From positions 1-33,761 of the forward strand of contig CAIRHD010000108.1 in assembly GCA_903878265.1 (NCBI GenBank): a DNA stretch of 33,761 nt, in the 5' to 3' direction. Below the pieces are notes generated by a model. The model saw nothing but the letters and a program-made list of their open reading frames with translations. It did no database searches and had not been told where the DNA came from. Made by a program: the position numbers and the translations under genes. The stretch is from an uncultured Bacteroidales bacterium. GTDB lineage: Bacteria; Bacteroidota; Bacteroidia; Bacteroidales; UBA4417. Below, piece by piece: positions 1 to 8,500 of the stretch. How positions within the stretch are numbered: the first letter of the stretch is position 1; each line of letters begins with the position of its first letter.

Positions 1-1175
1 GAAGTTTTTTGTGCCGAAACAATAAATGGGTGGGTTAGAAAACGTTGTATGTCTTTATGGTAAAAGCGCAAAAAAGATGATTCAAACGCCTGATTTTCAA
101 TTGTTGATTTTGCAAACCGTTTTGCATTCGCAAACATTGTCAAAACAATATTGAGCAACGAAAATACAGGTGTTTGTTTGAGTGGGAAACCCATGGTTAC
201 ATTAAAGCTGCCAGTTTCCGTTGGGATTGAATTAAGAACAGGAAGGAGCAGTCCTTCATCGACCAAAACCAACGCAATTCCATCGGAAGTCCCTTTTTTT
301 CTGATCAATTCTGCAAGCAGCTCGCCTGCCAATTTAGCTTGACCAACATTACCGGGCACGCCAATAACAGAAATTGTTTTTTCGCTGGTAATCAGCGAAT
401 TGCCAATCCAGTTGAGCGGACCAAAAGTGTTATTGGCAACATATCCGCGCAAAAACCTGCCGGCTTCCTGGTTGTAATCCGAGAGGTAATATTCATCCGC
501 ATCCCAATATATTTCGGCTTTTTTTGTTGAGACCAAGTGTTTAAATAATTTTTCCTCGGAACTTGTTAATGCGTTAAACCCAGCAAAAACGATACTTTCC
601 CACTCGGCAAACGGTTTATTCTGAATATCGTTGAGCAGAACCGAAAAAGCCAGGCCAAAATATCCTTCGCCCTGATTTAGCAATCCTTGCCGAAATAATT
701 TATAACAGGGTGCAAGTGAATTATAAAACCGCAAATAATCCTGCTCGAATGTCGTTAGTGGCTGTCCATCAGGATTCCAGTGTTTCATGGCTTTTATTTC
801 ATCCAGATACTGGAAAACCTTTTCGCCATCGGCCATGTATTGGTCAATTTCGTCGAAATCGTTCAGCAGCATATTACCCCATGAAACAAATTCGGAAAAC
901 GGTTGGGCTTTATCTTTTTCAAGCGATTTATAAATCTTATAAAGCCGAGCTATCAAATCGAGTGGGTCGCTCAATTTTAAGCCCGAAGCATGAACCACAA
1001 AATCTTCAAGTGCGTAAGTATCAGGAAGCCAAATTGGTTTGTCTATTATTTGCGAAACATACTGTTTGAAAAACAAACTTGCCCTGCGGCTTGGGAATAC
1101 CACGCAAATCCGGCTGAAATTATCTTTATGCTTGGCGTAAAGGTGTTTGGCTAGTTTATCTAAAAAGGGTTGCAT
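1..1175 (-). CDS. AddB-like PD-(D/E)XK nuclease family protein, N-terminal part
   Basis: An open frame runs from an ATG at 1175 to the window edge, giving about 391 N-terminal residues; the C-terminus lies outside. The protein begins MQPFLDKLAKHLY and then has VVFPSRRASLFFKQY, FAGFNALTSSEEKLF and NVTMGFPLKQTPV. I recognise these as signatures of the large (about 900-1000 residues) Bacteroidota AddB-like protein whose C-terminus carries a PD-(D/E)XK nuclease. The family is thought to work with an AddA/RecB-like helicase on double-strand breaks. FPSRRAS sits where a helicase Walker A would be and is not a canonical P-loop. This is consistent with an inactive helicase domain as in AddB/RecC. The nuclease domain itself cannot be seen here. 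The gene follows murU on the same strand after 134 nt, in which I see nothing. Confidence 0.8.
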   Translation of the reverse strand, partial: MQPFLDKLAKHLYAKHKDNFSRICVVFPSRRASLFFKQYVSQIIDKPIWLPDTYALEDFVVHASGLKLSDPLDLIARLYKIYKSLEKDKAQPFSEFVSWGNMLLNDFDEIDQYMADGEKVFQYLDEIKAMKHWNPDGQPLTTFEQDYLRFYNSLAPCYKLFRQGLLNQGEGYFGLAFSVLLNDIQNKPFAEWESIVFAGFNALTSSEEKLFKHLVSTKKAEIYWDADEYYLSDYNQEAGRFLRGYVANNTFGPLNWIGNSLITSEKTISVIGVPGNVGQAKLAGELLAELIRKKGTSDGIALVLVDEGLLLPVLNSIPTETGSFNVTMGFPLKQTPVFSLLNIVLTMFANAKRFAKSTIENQAFESSFLRFYHKDIQRFLTHPFIVSAQKT

Positions 1176-1309
1176 TGGAGGTGTATTTGAGCGATGGAAC
1201 GGTTGGCTTAAAATGGCTTGTTAATTTGAACAAAATCCTGGATTTAAAATCTAAGAATACAGGTAAAAAGAATTAATATCAGTGCATTATTAAGGGAAAG
1301 AAATTTCAT

Positions 1310-2047
1310 CTATTGCTTATTTTTCATCCTCGTCAATAAATTCTCAGCTTTCAATAGTTCGTCAGGCTTACCCATATCAACCCAATAATCAGGATTATGT
1401 ACAAACCCAACAATTTTTTGGGTTGCCGCCATTTCGATGTACGTTTCAATAATTGAAAACTTGCTCTGCTGTGACATAAAACCGAAAATTTCTGGATCGA
1501 TTATATGGATACCGCTAAAAGCAAATTTCTTCATGTTTTCTGATTGTGTGCGTGCCATTTTAACTTCTTGGTTTTTTGAATTTTCCCAACCACAAAGTTG
1601 CATGGAACTGTCAAAAATAAACCGCCTCGTTGTTTCGCGCTGGCTTACAGCAAGAGTGGCAATTGCGTTATATTTATTGTGCTCTTGGAGCAAATCGGAA
1701 TAATTTACATCGCAAATTACATCAACATTTTGAACCAGAAAAGGTTGATGATCGTTAAAGAACCAGGCCGCTTTTTCAAGTCCGCCACCTGTATCGAGTA
1801 GTAAATCTGTTTCGTTTGAAATGGCGATTTTTACCCCAAAATTATTGTTCCGGCTTAAAAAAGCAATCACCTGATTCGCAAAATGGTGAACATTAACGAT
1901 AATATCGGTTATTCCATTCGATATCAAATGCTTGATCAAGATTTCAATCATCGGTGTGCCTGCAACCGGAACCAAGGCTTTGGGCATGGTTTCGGTATAT
2001 GGCATTAGCCTTGTGCCCAAGCCGGCGGCAAAAATCATTGCCTTCAT
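1310..2047 (-). CDS. murU: MurU-like nucleotidyltransferase (MurNAc-1-phosphate uridylyltransferase)
   Basis: The 245-residue protein has the sugar-1-phosphate nucleotidyltransferase fold. The N-terminal signature FAAGLGTRLMPYTETMPKAL (residues 6-25) holds the GxGTR loop and the PK lysine. QNVDV (about 106-110) is the metal-aspartate strand, and WVDMGKPDELLKAE near the C-terminus is typical of short MurU/RmlA-like enzymes without a hexapeptide tail. MurU makes UDP-MurNAc from MurNAc-1-phosphate and UTP. The assignment rests on an AmgK-type kinase encoded three genes upstream on the same strand; sequence alone would also allow another NDP-sugar pyrophosphorylase. The start overlaps the stop of the preceding gene by ATGA, indicating translational coupling. 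Length is normal for MurU. Confidence 0.75.
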   Translation of the reverse strand: MKAMIFAAGLGTRLMPYTETMPKALVPVAGTPMIEILIKHLISNGITDIIVNVHHFANQVIAFLSRNNNFGVKIAISNETDLLLDTGGGLEKAAWFFNDHQPFLVQNVDVICDVNYSDLLQEHNKYNAIATLAVSQRETTRRFIFDSSMQLCGWENSKNQEVKMARTQSENMKKFAFSGIHIIDPEIFGFMSQQSKFSIIETYIEMAATQKIVGFVHNPDYWVDMGKPDELLKAENLLTRMKNKQ

Positions 2048-2409
2048 AATTTATCGGGATTGTTTTTATAGTAATTCCGAATCAGGACTTTTTTCAATTC
2101 GCGATGGATGATGAGTTCGGTGATTACTTCGGACAAAGACCACTCGGGGTGAAGTTCGGTGGATTCCATAATTTTGTTTTCGCCTAAATCGACTTGGTAA
2201 AGCAACGCGGAAAGCCTGTGCGGATCTATTTCCAAAAGATGCGAAACGTGCATAGCAAGCTGCATGAACATCTCACCATAAGCCATTTCGGTATTGCCAG
2301 TAAAGTCAATATCCATCCCAAACATGGTGAAATCCTTTTTCACCTGTTCAACGGTCTGCCGTATAACCTCAGTTTTTGTTTTATAAATCTCAATATCAAA
2401 TGATTCCAA
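2044..2409 (-). CDS. Conserved-looking hypothetical protein, 121 aa
   Basis: I do not recognise a family. The product is 121 residues, mostly helical in appearance and mildly acidic, without signal peptide, membrane segment or cysteines. It has an aliphatic core pattern (AYGEMFMQLAMHVSHLLEID, then LSALLYQVDLGENKI) and a basic C-terminal end (RELKKVLIRNYYKN). It starts 6 nt after the zinc-ribbon gene and its stop overlaps the murU start by 4 nt. It is therefore almost certainly translated, and part of the amgK-rapZ/murU transcription unit. The coupling suggests a role tied to MurU, but this is inference from position only. Confidence 0.7.
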   Translation of the reverse strand: MESFDIEIYKTKTEVIRQTVEQVKKDFTMFGMDIDFTGNTEMAYGEMFMQLAMHVSHLLEIDPHRLSALLYQVDLGENKIMESTELHPEWSLSEVITELIIHRELKKVLIRNYYKNNPDKL

Positions 2410-2415
2410 AATCGC

Positions 2416-2550
2416 TTATATTTTTTCAGGTTTACACACGTATTTTTCTTTGTTCACTTTTTTGCCGCATTTGGCACATTCAAACTTAGGGTCTGCCTGT
2501 TTTTTAGCTCTTTTGGCTTCATCCTTGGTTTTGCACATAGTTTTAGACAT
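2416..2550 (-). CDS. Small zinc-ribbon-like protein, 44 aa
   Basis: A 44-residue, lysine-rich protein starting MSKTMCKTKDEAKRAKK. It carries FECAKCGKKV (CxxC) and, 14 residues further, YVCKP, plus one early Cys. Three or four cysteines would make a small zinc knuckle. Similar short proteins with CKTKDEAKR and CxxCG are familiar from Bacteroidota genomes, without an assigned function. The frame is open upstream to 2613, but the extra residues (MSNFVHCILFECNV...) look unlike the basic remainder, so the ATG at 2550 is preferred. It lies 77 nt after amgK-rapZ and 6 nt before the 121-aa gene. Confidence 0.65.
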   Translation of the reverse strand: MSKTMCKTKDEAKRAKKQADPKFECAKCGKKVNKEKYVCKPEKI

Positions 2551-2627
2551 AGATACACTTTTAATAGTTTGTACATTACATTCAAACAGGATACAATGCA
2601 CGAAGTTCGACAAACAAAGAAAACTGC

Positions 2628-4070
2628 TTAAAGGGAATCGAAATTTTTCATTTCGTTGTGCTTTATTTCAACTTTCACCGAATAGTTTTCATCTAAATAA
2701 GCAGCCAAACGCGAAGCACAATATACCGATCGGTGCTGACCACCAGTACACCCAAAATCGATTTGCAAATGCTTAAATCCACGCCTTTGATATTCCAAAA
2801 TGCTTTGATCAATAATTTTAATTGCAATCTGAAGAAATTTTGAAACCAAAAGTTCGCGGCTAAGATATTGTATCACAGGTTCATCGAGGCCAGTAAGTTT
2901 TTTATAGTGATCATATCTTCCAGGATTGGGCAAAGCACGGCAATCGAAAACAAAACCGCCACCATTACCCGAATAATCGATAGTGGCACCATTTTTGTAC
3001 GAGAAACTGCTTACCGAAACCGTTAGTAAATCTTTATCTGTGTCCTTTGGGATTGTGATTTCACTTTTGGCAATCTCGTTCAATGCTTTATTCAGCTCAG
3101 GCATTTCAATCCCAAATTTTACATTTTGGAGCAGCCACCGCAGGTTTTCGATGGCATAAGGGATACTTTGCAAGAAATGCGCCCGCCGCTCGAAATACCC
3201 CCTAAAACCATAAGCACCCATCACCTGTAGCAAGCGGATAAGAACAAACCCATAATAATCCTCAACAAATTTATTTTCATCGATATGGATATATTTTTTC
3301 AAGTTTTCGAGGTACCAATACAGCATTTCTTCCCTGAAAGTGTAAGGCAACGAAGCCTTTACCTGAAAAAGCAATGATGCAAGATCGTACTGTAACGGGC
3401 CGCGGCGGCCACCCTGGTAATCAATAAACCACGGTTTGCCATCATGTATCATTATGTTTCGGGCTTGAAAATCGCGGTACATAAAAAACTGGCTTCCACT
3501 CCGGAGCAAATGCACGATGAGCCTGTCGAAATCGTCTTCCAGCGCGGCTTCGTTGAAATGTATTTTCAGGAGTTTGAGGAAATAATATTTAAAATAATTA
3601 AGATCCCAGCGCATGGCCCGGCCATCAAATTGGCCTGAAGGATAACATACCGAAAAATTCAAATCCTTGCAAGCATCAACCTGAAAACGTGGAAGTTCGG
3701 CGATTGCATCTTTGTAAAACCCCAAAGTATCAGAGGAAGGTAATCCATCTTTTCTATTTGCTCCGAGGTAATCGAGCAAGGAAATATCGCCCAAATCACT
3801 TATCAGGTAACAGCCACTCAACAAATCGGCAGAAAAAATTTCAGGGACTTTCAGCCCATGCTGCCGGAAATGGTACGTAAAATTTATAAATGCCGCCGTT
3901 TCGTTTTTATCGGGGCTGTAAACACCAATGGCCTGTTTTTGCTGCCCGGTAAGCCGGTAATACTGCCGATCCGATCCGGCTTGTGGAAGCGGAGTGATTT
4001 CAATTCCATCTTCGTTTGCCCATTTTGAGAAGAGACCTCGAAGTATATCGGTGTGATCTGTTTTATGCAT
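2628..4070 (-). CDS. AmgK-type sugar kinase fused to RapZ C-terminal domain
   Basis: A 480-residue two-domain protein. Residues 1-330 are an aminoglycoside-phosphotransferase-like kinase. They include LPQAGSDRQYYRL near the start, the catalytic loop FFMYRDFQARN (Asp200, Asn205) and the metal-binding IDYQGGRRGPLQYDLASL (Asp217). This matches AmgK, which phosphorylates MurNAc or GlcNAc at the anomeric position. Residues 347-475 match the C-terminal domain of RapZ: VSSFSYKNG, FDCRALPNPG and GCTGGQHRSV (440-449), close to the GCTGGKHRSV motif of RapZ. In enterobacteria that domain binds glucosamine-6-phosphate. The N-terminal P-loop domain of full RapZ is absent. The gene begins the cluster leading to murU and is divergent from the rubrerythrin gene. 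It probably acts in cytoplasmic cell-wall sugar recycling, with the RapZ part as a sugar sensor; that last step is inference. Confidence 0.85.
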   Translation of the reverse strand: MHKTDHTDILRGLFSKWANEDGIEITPLPQAGSDRQYYRLTGQQKQAIGVYSPDKNETAAFINFTYHFRQHGLKVPEIFSADLLSGCYLISDLGDISLLDYLGANRKDGLPSSDTLGFYKDAIAELPRFQVDACKDLNFSVCYPSGQFDGRAMRWDLNYFKYYFLKLLKIHFNEAALEDDFDRLIVHLLRSGSQFFMYRDFQARNIMIHDGKPWFIDYQGGRRGPLQYDLASLLFQVKASLPYTFREEMLYWYLENLKKYIHIDENKFVEDYYGFVLIRLLQVMGAYGFRGYFERRAHFLQSIPYAIENLRWLLQNVKFGIEMPELNKALNEIAKSEITIPKDTDKDLLTVSVSSFSYKNGATIDYSGNGGGFVFDCRALPNPGRYDHYKKLTGLDEPVIQYLSRELLVSKFLQIAIKIIDQSILEYQRRGFKHLQIDFGCTGGQHRSVYCASRLAAYLDENYSVKVEIKHNEMKNFDSL

Positions 4071-4108
4071 AGAAACTTTTGGATTGAATAACTTGTTAGG
4101 CTGATATG

Positions 4109-4116
4109 CAAACTTA
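4109..4116 (-). promoter_or_regulatory. Putative -7 box of the amgK-rapZ cluster
   Basis: Read on the minus strand this is TAAGTTTG, a perfect match to the Bacteroidota -7 consensus TAnnTTTG, 38 nt upstream of the ATG at 4070. No clear TTG -33 element lies 19-20 nt further upstream. It lies back-to-back with the rubrerythrin promoter. Confidence 0.45.
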
Positions 4117-4161
4117 CGGTTTTTAGAAATAAAAAAGGATAATTTTATTTAACAACTGAGG

Positions 4162-4189
4162 TTGCTATCTGTTAAACATAGTATATTTG
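4162..4189 (+). promoter_or_regulatory. Putative rubrerythrin promoter
   Basis: TATATTTG at 4182-4189 matches the -7 box TAnnTTTG. A TTG at 4162-4164 could be the -33 element, with a 17-nt spacer that is slightly short. The ATG follows 38 nt after the -7 box. Confidence 0.5.
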
Positions 4190-4227
4190 CTGTCCGTCAA
4201 TAAAAAAAACAATCAACAACCTATAAT

Positions 4228-4734
4228 ATGGAAAACTCAAAAGCATTGGAGATCCTGAAAACAGCGATACTCCTCGAAAAGCGGGGCAAAGCTTTTTATG
4301 AAAAAATGGCCGAACAGACCGACAGCCCTGAAGCGCGGAAAATATTTACGACGATGGCCGAAGAAGAAAAAGCCCATGTAGAATTTCTCTCCGTACAGTT
4401 TGCGAACTTTATAAAGGAAGGTAAGTTCTCCAAACCCGAATACAATACCAACGCTGAGCCAGAGGATATTTCGCATCACATCATGAATCCACAGTTGATA
4501 AAAGAGATTTCGGCAGCCAGTTTTGAGGCAGCGGCCATTTCGGCAGCCATGGATTTTGAAACAAAGGCTGTTGAACTTTATTCAAAGCGTTCGGTTGAAA
4601 CTGACGATATAAACGAAAAGGCAATGTACAAATGGCTGGCTGATTGGGAAAGCGGCCATCACAAAATCCTGTACGACCTTAACGAAGCACTGAAAGAAAG
4701 TATATGGTACGATAATCAGTTTTGGCCTTTTTAA
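4228..4734 (+). CDS. Rubrerythrin-like ferritin-family diiron protein
   Basis: A 168-residue four-helix-bundle protein. Likely iron ligands are visible as two half-sites: LLEKRG (Glu17) with EEEKAH (Glu47, His50), and DFETKAVELY (Glu111 and/or Glu116) with DWESGHH (Glu141, His144). This is the E...ExxH x2 arrangement of the ferritin/rubrerythrin family. There is no C-terminal rubredoxin domain (no CxxC pairs), so it is an erythrin-only form. Rubrerythrins reduce peroxide in the cytoplasm of anaerobes and microaerophiles; whether this form is a peroxidase or has another diiron role cannot be told. It has its own promoter-like element and a strong terminator 62 nt after its stop, so it is probably monocistronic. 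Confidence 0.85.
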   Translation: MENSKALEILKTAILLEKRGKAFYEKMAEQTDSPEARKIFTTMAEEEKAHVEFLSVQFANFIKEGKFSKPEYNTNAEPEDISHHIMNPQLIKEISAASFEAAAISAAMDFETKAVELYSKRSVETDDINEKAMYKWLADWESGHHKILYDLNEALKESIWYDNQFWPF

Positions 4735-4795
4735 ACAAAGCTTCAGGCTGTTTATGCCTTTCCGCTTGTGATACCAAAGTTGCTTATTCGGCACT

Positions 4796-4834
4796 CTAAA
4801 AAGGGTGATAAGAAATCTCTTATCACCTTTTTAG
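4796..4834 (+). terminator. Rho-independent terminator after rubrerythrin
   Basis: The left arm CTAAAAAGGGTGATAAGA and right arm TCTTATCACCTTTTTAG pair along 17 bp with one bulged G and a 4-nt loop (AATC). The A-run and T-run flanking the G/C core make it able to work in both directions. Confidence 0.8.
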
Positions 4835-4967
4835 ATTCTAAGCAAGAGGTTGTTTACGGGATTATTTTAGGAATTGGGCTATTGAAAATGCGAAGATATG
4901 ATTGCCATTTAGTATTTGGGTGTGCTGTTTATTATTATATGATATAGTATTGGACTGTATATTAAGC

Positions 4968-5325
4968 GATTGAATACTTATGTTAAGAAATAGCATACTT
5001 ACGTTAAGATATTAAACACTTACGTTAAGAGATTGAACACTTACGTTAAGATATTAAACACTTACGTTAAGAGATTGAACACTTACGTTAAGCATTTTAA
5101 TACTTACGTTAAGAGATTGAACACTTACGTTAAGCGTTTTAATACTTACGTTAAGAGATTGAATACTTACGTTAAACGATTGAATACTTACGTTAGGCAA
5201 TTGAATACTTACGTTAGGCAATTGAATACTTACGTTAGGCAATTGAATACTTACTTTAGGCAATTGAATACTTACTTTAGGCAATTGAATACTTACGTTA
5301 GGTAATTGAATACTTACGTTAACGT
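4968..5325. repeat. 21-bp tandem minisatellite, 17 copies
   Basis: The core ACTTACGTTA recurs 17 times at exactly 21-bp spacing (4976, 4997, 5018 and so on to 5312) with no insertion or deletion. The consensus unit is GATTGAATACTTACGTTA plus three variable bases. Copies 3-10 alternate between two unit types, giving a 42-bp higher-order period: even copies carry AGATTGAA, odd ones ATATTAAA, CATTTTAA or CGTTTTAA. Copies 12-16 share AGGCAATTGAA. Two adjacent copies (14, 15) share a CGTT to CTTT change. The array ends in the palindrome ACGTTAACGT (5316-5325). Both strands are open in one frame because 21 is a multiple of 3. No ATG starts the plus frame and substitutions are not biased to silent sites, so I regard it as non-coding. 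Flanks 4835-4967 and 5326-5458 show nothing else. Confidence 0.95.
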
Positions 5326-5458
5326 TTAGATAACTGTCTTTAAAATATCAGCTTCTTAATACGAAACAATAACATCCGACATTTGAAAAGGATGTGATTC
5401 CCAGTTCAGGAACGATAATATCTGGCATCAGTGCGAATAAACGTTAGCTTGTTGGCAT

Positions 5459-5487
5459 AAAAAAAGGGAGCATCTGCCCCCTTTTTT
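5459..5487 (-). terminator. Terminator of the DUF2723 gene
   Basis: AAAAAAGGG and CCCTTTTTT arms surround a short GC/GC inner pair with one A/C mismatch and loop ATCT. It lies 17 nt beyond the stop at 5505. On the minus strand the helix ends in a T-run. Confidence 0.75.
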
Positions 5488-5504
5488 CGTGTGATGTTTC
5501 GATT

Positions 5505-8500
5505 TTATTTCATTGTTCCTGCACGTTGGCTCAGGAATTTATCTATACGTTGCGAAATATCTTTCTGGTTGTACTGGTCAGCAATTTGCTTCATAGTATT
5601 GAAAAAGCCAAAAGCCTCGCTAAGGTCTTCTTCGTAATTGCCACGGAATTCGGGGCTGAGCGAAAGATAATAATCGGCATTCTGCTGATAAATGTGCATC
5701 AACTTACTGGCTAGCTTGTTGCCTTTTTCGAAAGCGCCTGCTTTGTAATACACATCAACAAATTGGATCATGTAGTAATCGAAATGCACTTTATTGTCGG
5801 GGAAAATTTCCTGAACATAATCACAAACTTTTACAGCCGAATCCTTTTTGCCTTCCAAAGTGAGGGTACGGGCCAAACGGGCAAAGTTCTGTTTTGGGAT
5901 CATGGTATTGCGCGAGCTTTCGCGATCGACATACACACCGGGCTGATTGAGGTTGCCCCATTTGCATTTGTTCATCAAAATATCGTACGAACTCTGCGAG
6001 TTTACACTTCCCACACCTTTAATATAGTCTTCCTCATCGGGCTTCACAGGCATAAACCTGTATACGAAACCTTCCTGGTAACAGTATTTATCAACATCAA
6101 CAGCATCGCTGACGCTCGAAGGCTGTGCGAAATAGATAGGACGTTTAAACTTGTTCTTGGCTAGGAAATCAAGCAGCATCAAATCGTTTTTATACAAATA
6201 ATTCGATTTGATATCCCATTCAACAGTACCAACAACCCTGTCGGCCAAATATGCCGGAACAATGCCATTCTTTACCAGGTTGGCCGAATCGACAGTAATT
6301 TTCACCTTTTTGGTTGGGTAAATAGCAATCGACCTCGAACCGCTTTGGAACCTGGACGAAGGATCCTCGCTGGCAATCAAATCCATCAAATCCTGAAGTT
6401 CAACCCTATCCTTTATCTGGCCCGAATATGCCGACACCTCATTTATACCTTTATTATATTGATCGTAGGAAAGTGTGAAAGGCAGAGCTTCCGAATCGTA
6501 TATTTTCCGCATCAATTGATGCACGTACCAATCTCCTGACGAAAGCATGAAATTCACCACCCTAACATCGGTGCGTATCCCTTCCACTTCCTGGGCGTAC
6601 CATAGAGGGAAGGTATCGTTATCGCCGTTTGTAATAAGTATGGCGTTGGGGGCGCAGGAATTGAGGTAGTTGACGGCAAAGTCGCGGGTAGCGAATTTAT
6701 TGGCGCGTGTATGGTCGTCCCAGCCTTCTTTGGCCATAATGCCAGGTACCAAAAGCAAGCAAACCAACGTAATAGGGATTGCAACATACTTTTCGTTCAC
6801 TTTTTTGAGCATATCCCACAAGGCCATTACGCCAAGTCCTATCCATATAGCAAAGGCATAGAAAGAGCCTGCAAAGGCATAATCCCTTTCGCGCGGCTGT
6901 TGGGGCGTTATATTAAGGTATAAAACAATGGCCATGCCTGTCATAAAAAACAGCAACAGCACTACCAGAAAGCCATCCAAATGCTTGCGCAAATGAAAAA
7001 ACATGCCCAAAAGCCCGAGCAATAGTGGCAGGAAATAGAACTTGTTGTTGGCTGCATTGCTCATGCTGTCGGGCAAATTGGTTTGGTCGCCCAGCCTTGC
7101 ATTGTCAAGTGGCGCAATACCACTAAGCCAATTACCGTAACGGATGCCCCCATGCCCTTCGATATCGTTTTGCCTCCCAACAAAGTTCCAGAAGAAATAC
7201 CGCATGTACATGTGCCCAACCTGATAACTCAGGAAAAACCGTACGTTCTCCACAATAGTAGGCTTATACAAAGTTTCGGTTTTCCCTTCTTCGTTGGTTA
7301 CATCAATGGGGATACCATTTATTTTTCCCCACGATTTGTATGCCGCAATATGGCTGGCTTTCTGGTTGCTCCACATACGCGGAAAAATGGTACAGAATCT
7401 TTTATCATACGCAGGTATGGTGTTTTTCCGGTCATCGGTCATTACATACTTCCCGTTTTTCTTGTCCTTTACATAAAATGGGGTTGCATCGCCGGCTTGG
7501 TCCTGGCTTTCCTGGGGTGCGTTGTAATACTGTCCATAAGCTACAGGCCATGTACCGTATTGCTCACGGTTGAGGTACGAGAGCAAGCTAACTGCATCAC
7601 TCGGGTCATTTTCGTTTATTGGCGTATTGGTATTGGCACGGATAACGAGCATAAAGAAGGACGAATACCCAATCAAAAGGAATGCAATGGACAGAAAAAT
7701 TGTATTTGCTGCCGACCGGACCTGATTGCGGTTCAACCGACCGGGTTCGCTCTTATACCAATAATAAACGCCAGCAACTATTAATAGCCCAATGAAGGTT
7801 GTCCATGAAAAAGCAGCCAACAACAGCAAAAGCACACCTCCAACGATGTAGTTTGCCACCGAATGTTTCGACTGGTAAGTAAACCTGATGCTCCATACCA
7901 GAGCACCAATCAGGACAACAAAATAGAATAATGTTCCCGAATTAAACGGAAGCCCAAAGCTGTTCACGAACAATATCTCATATTTCCCGGCAAGGTTTAC
8001 CGTATAAGGTATTACCAGGAACATGATAAATGCAAGGATAAAGAATGAAATGCCCAATGTAAGCACAACACCTTTCCATGTAGTTTTGTATTTGCGGAAG
8101 TAAAAAACAAGCGCAATTGCAGGGATAGCAAGCAAATTGAGCAAATGCACGCCGATGGAAAGCCCCATGAGGTAAGCGATAATTATTATCCAACGTTGCG
8201 AATGAGGTTGGTCGGCAGCCTGATCCCATTTTAAAATTGCCCAGAAAACAATGGCCGTAAAAAACGACGACATAGCATAAACTTCGCCTTCGACAGCCGA
8301 AAACCAAAACGAATCGCTAAAAGTATAAGCCAATGCACCAACAAGCCCGCTACCAAGTATGGCAATCATGCGTCCTGTCGAAATTTCCTCGTCTTTTGTA
8401 AATTTAAGCCCTAACATGGTTATGCTCCAAAAGAGGAACAAGATAGTTGCCGAGCTGCTCAATGCCGACATATAGTTTACCATAACAGCAACTTTGCTTA

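Noticed and set aside
4994-5305. Heptad-repeat protein encoded by the 21-bp array (either strand)
   Set aside because: The open frames are a by-product of a unit length divisible by three. The plus frame has no ATG, no -7 box is evident in front of it, and unit differences change amino acids freely.
4968-5325. CRISPR array
   Set aside because: Units are contiguous 21-mers with no unique spacers, and no cas gene is present.
7083-7784. 233-aa open frame antisense to the DUF2723 gene
   Set aside because: It is a shadow frame opposite conserved DUF2723 coding sequence, with no domain or signal.
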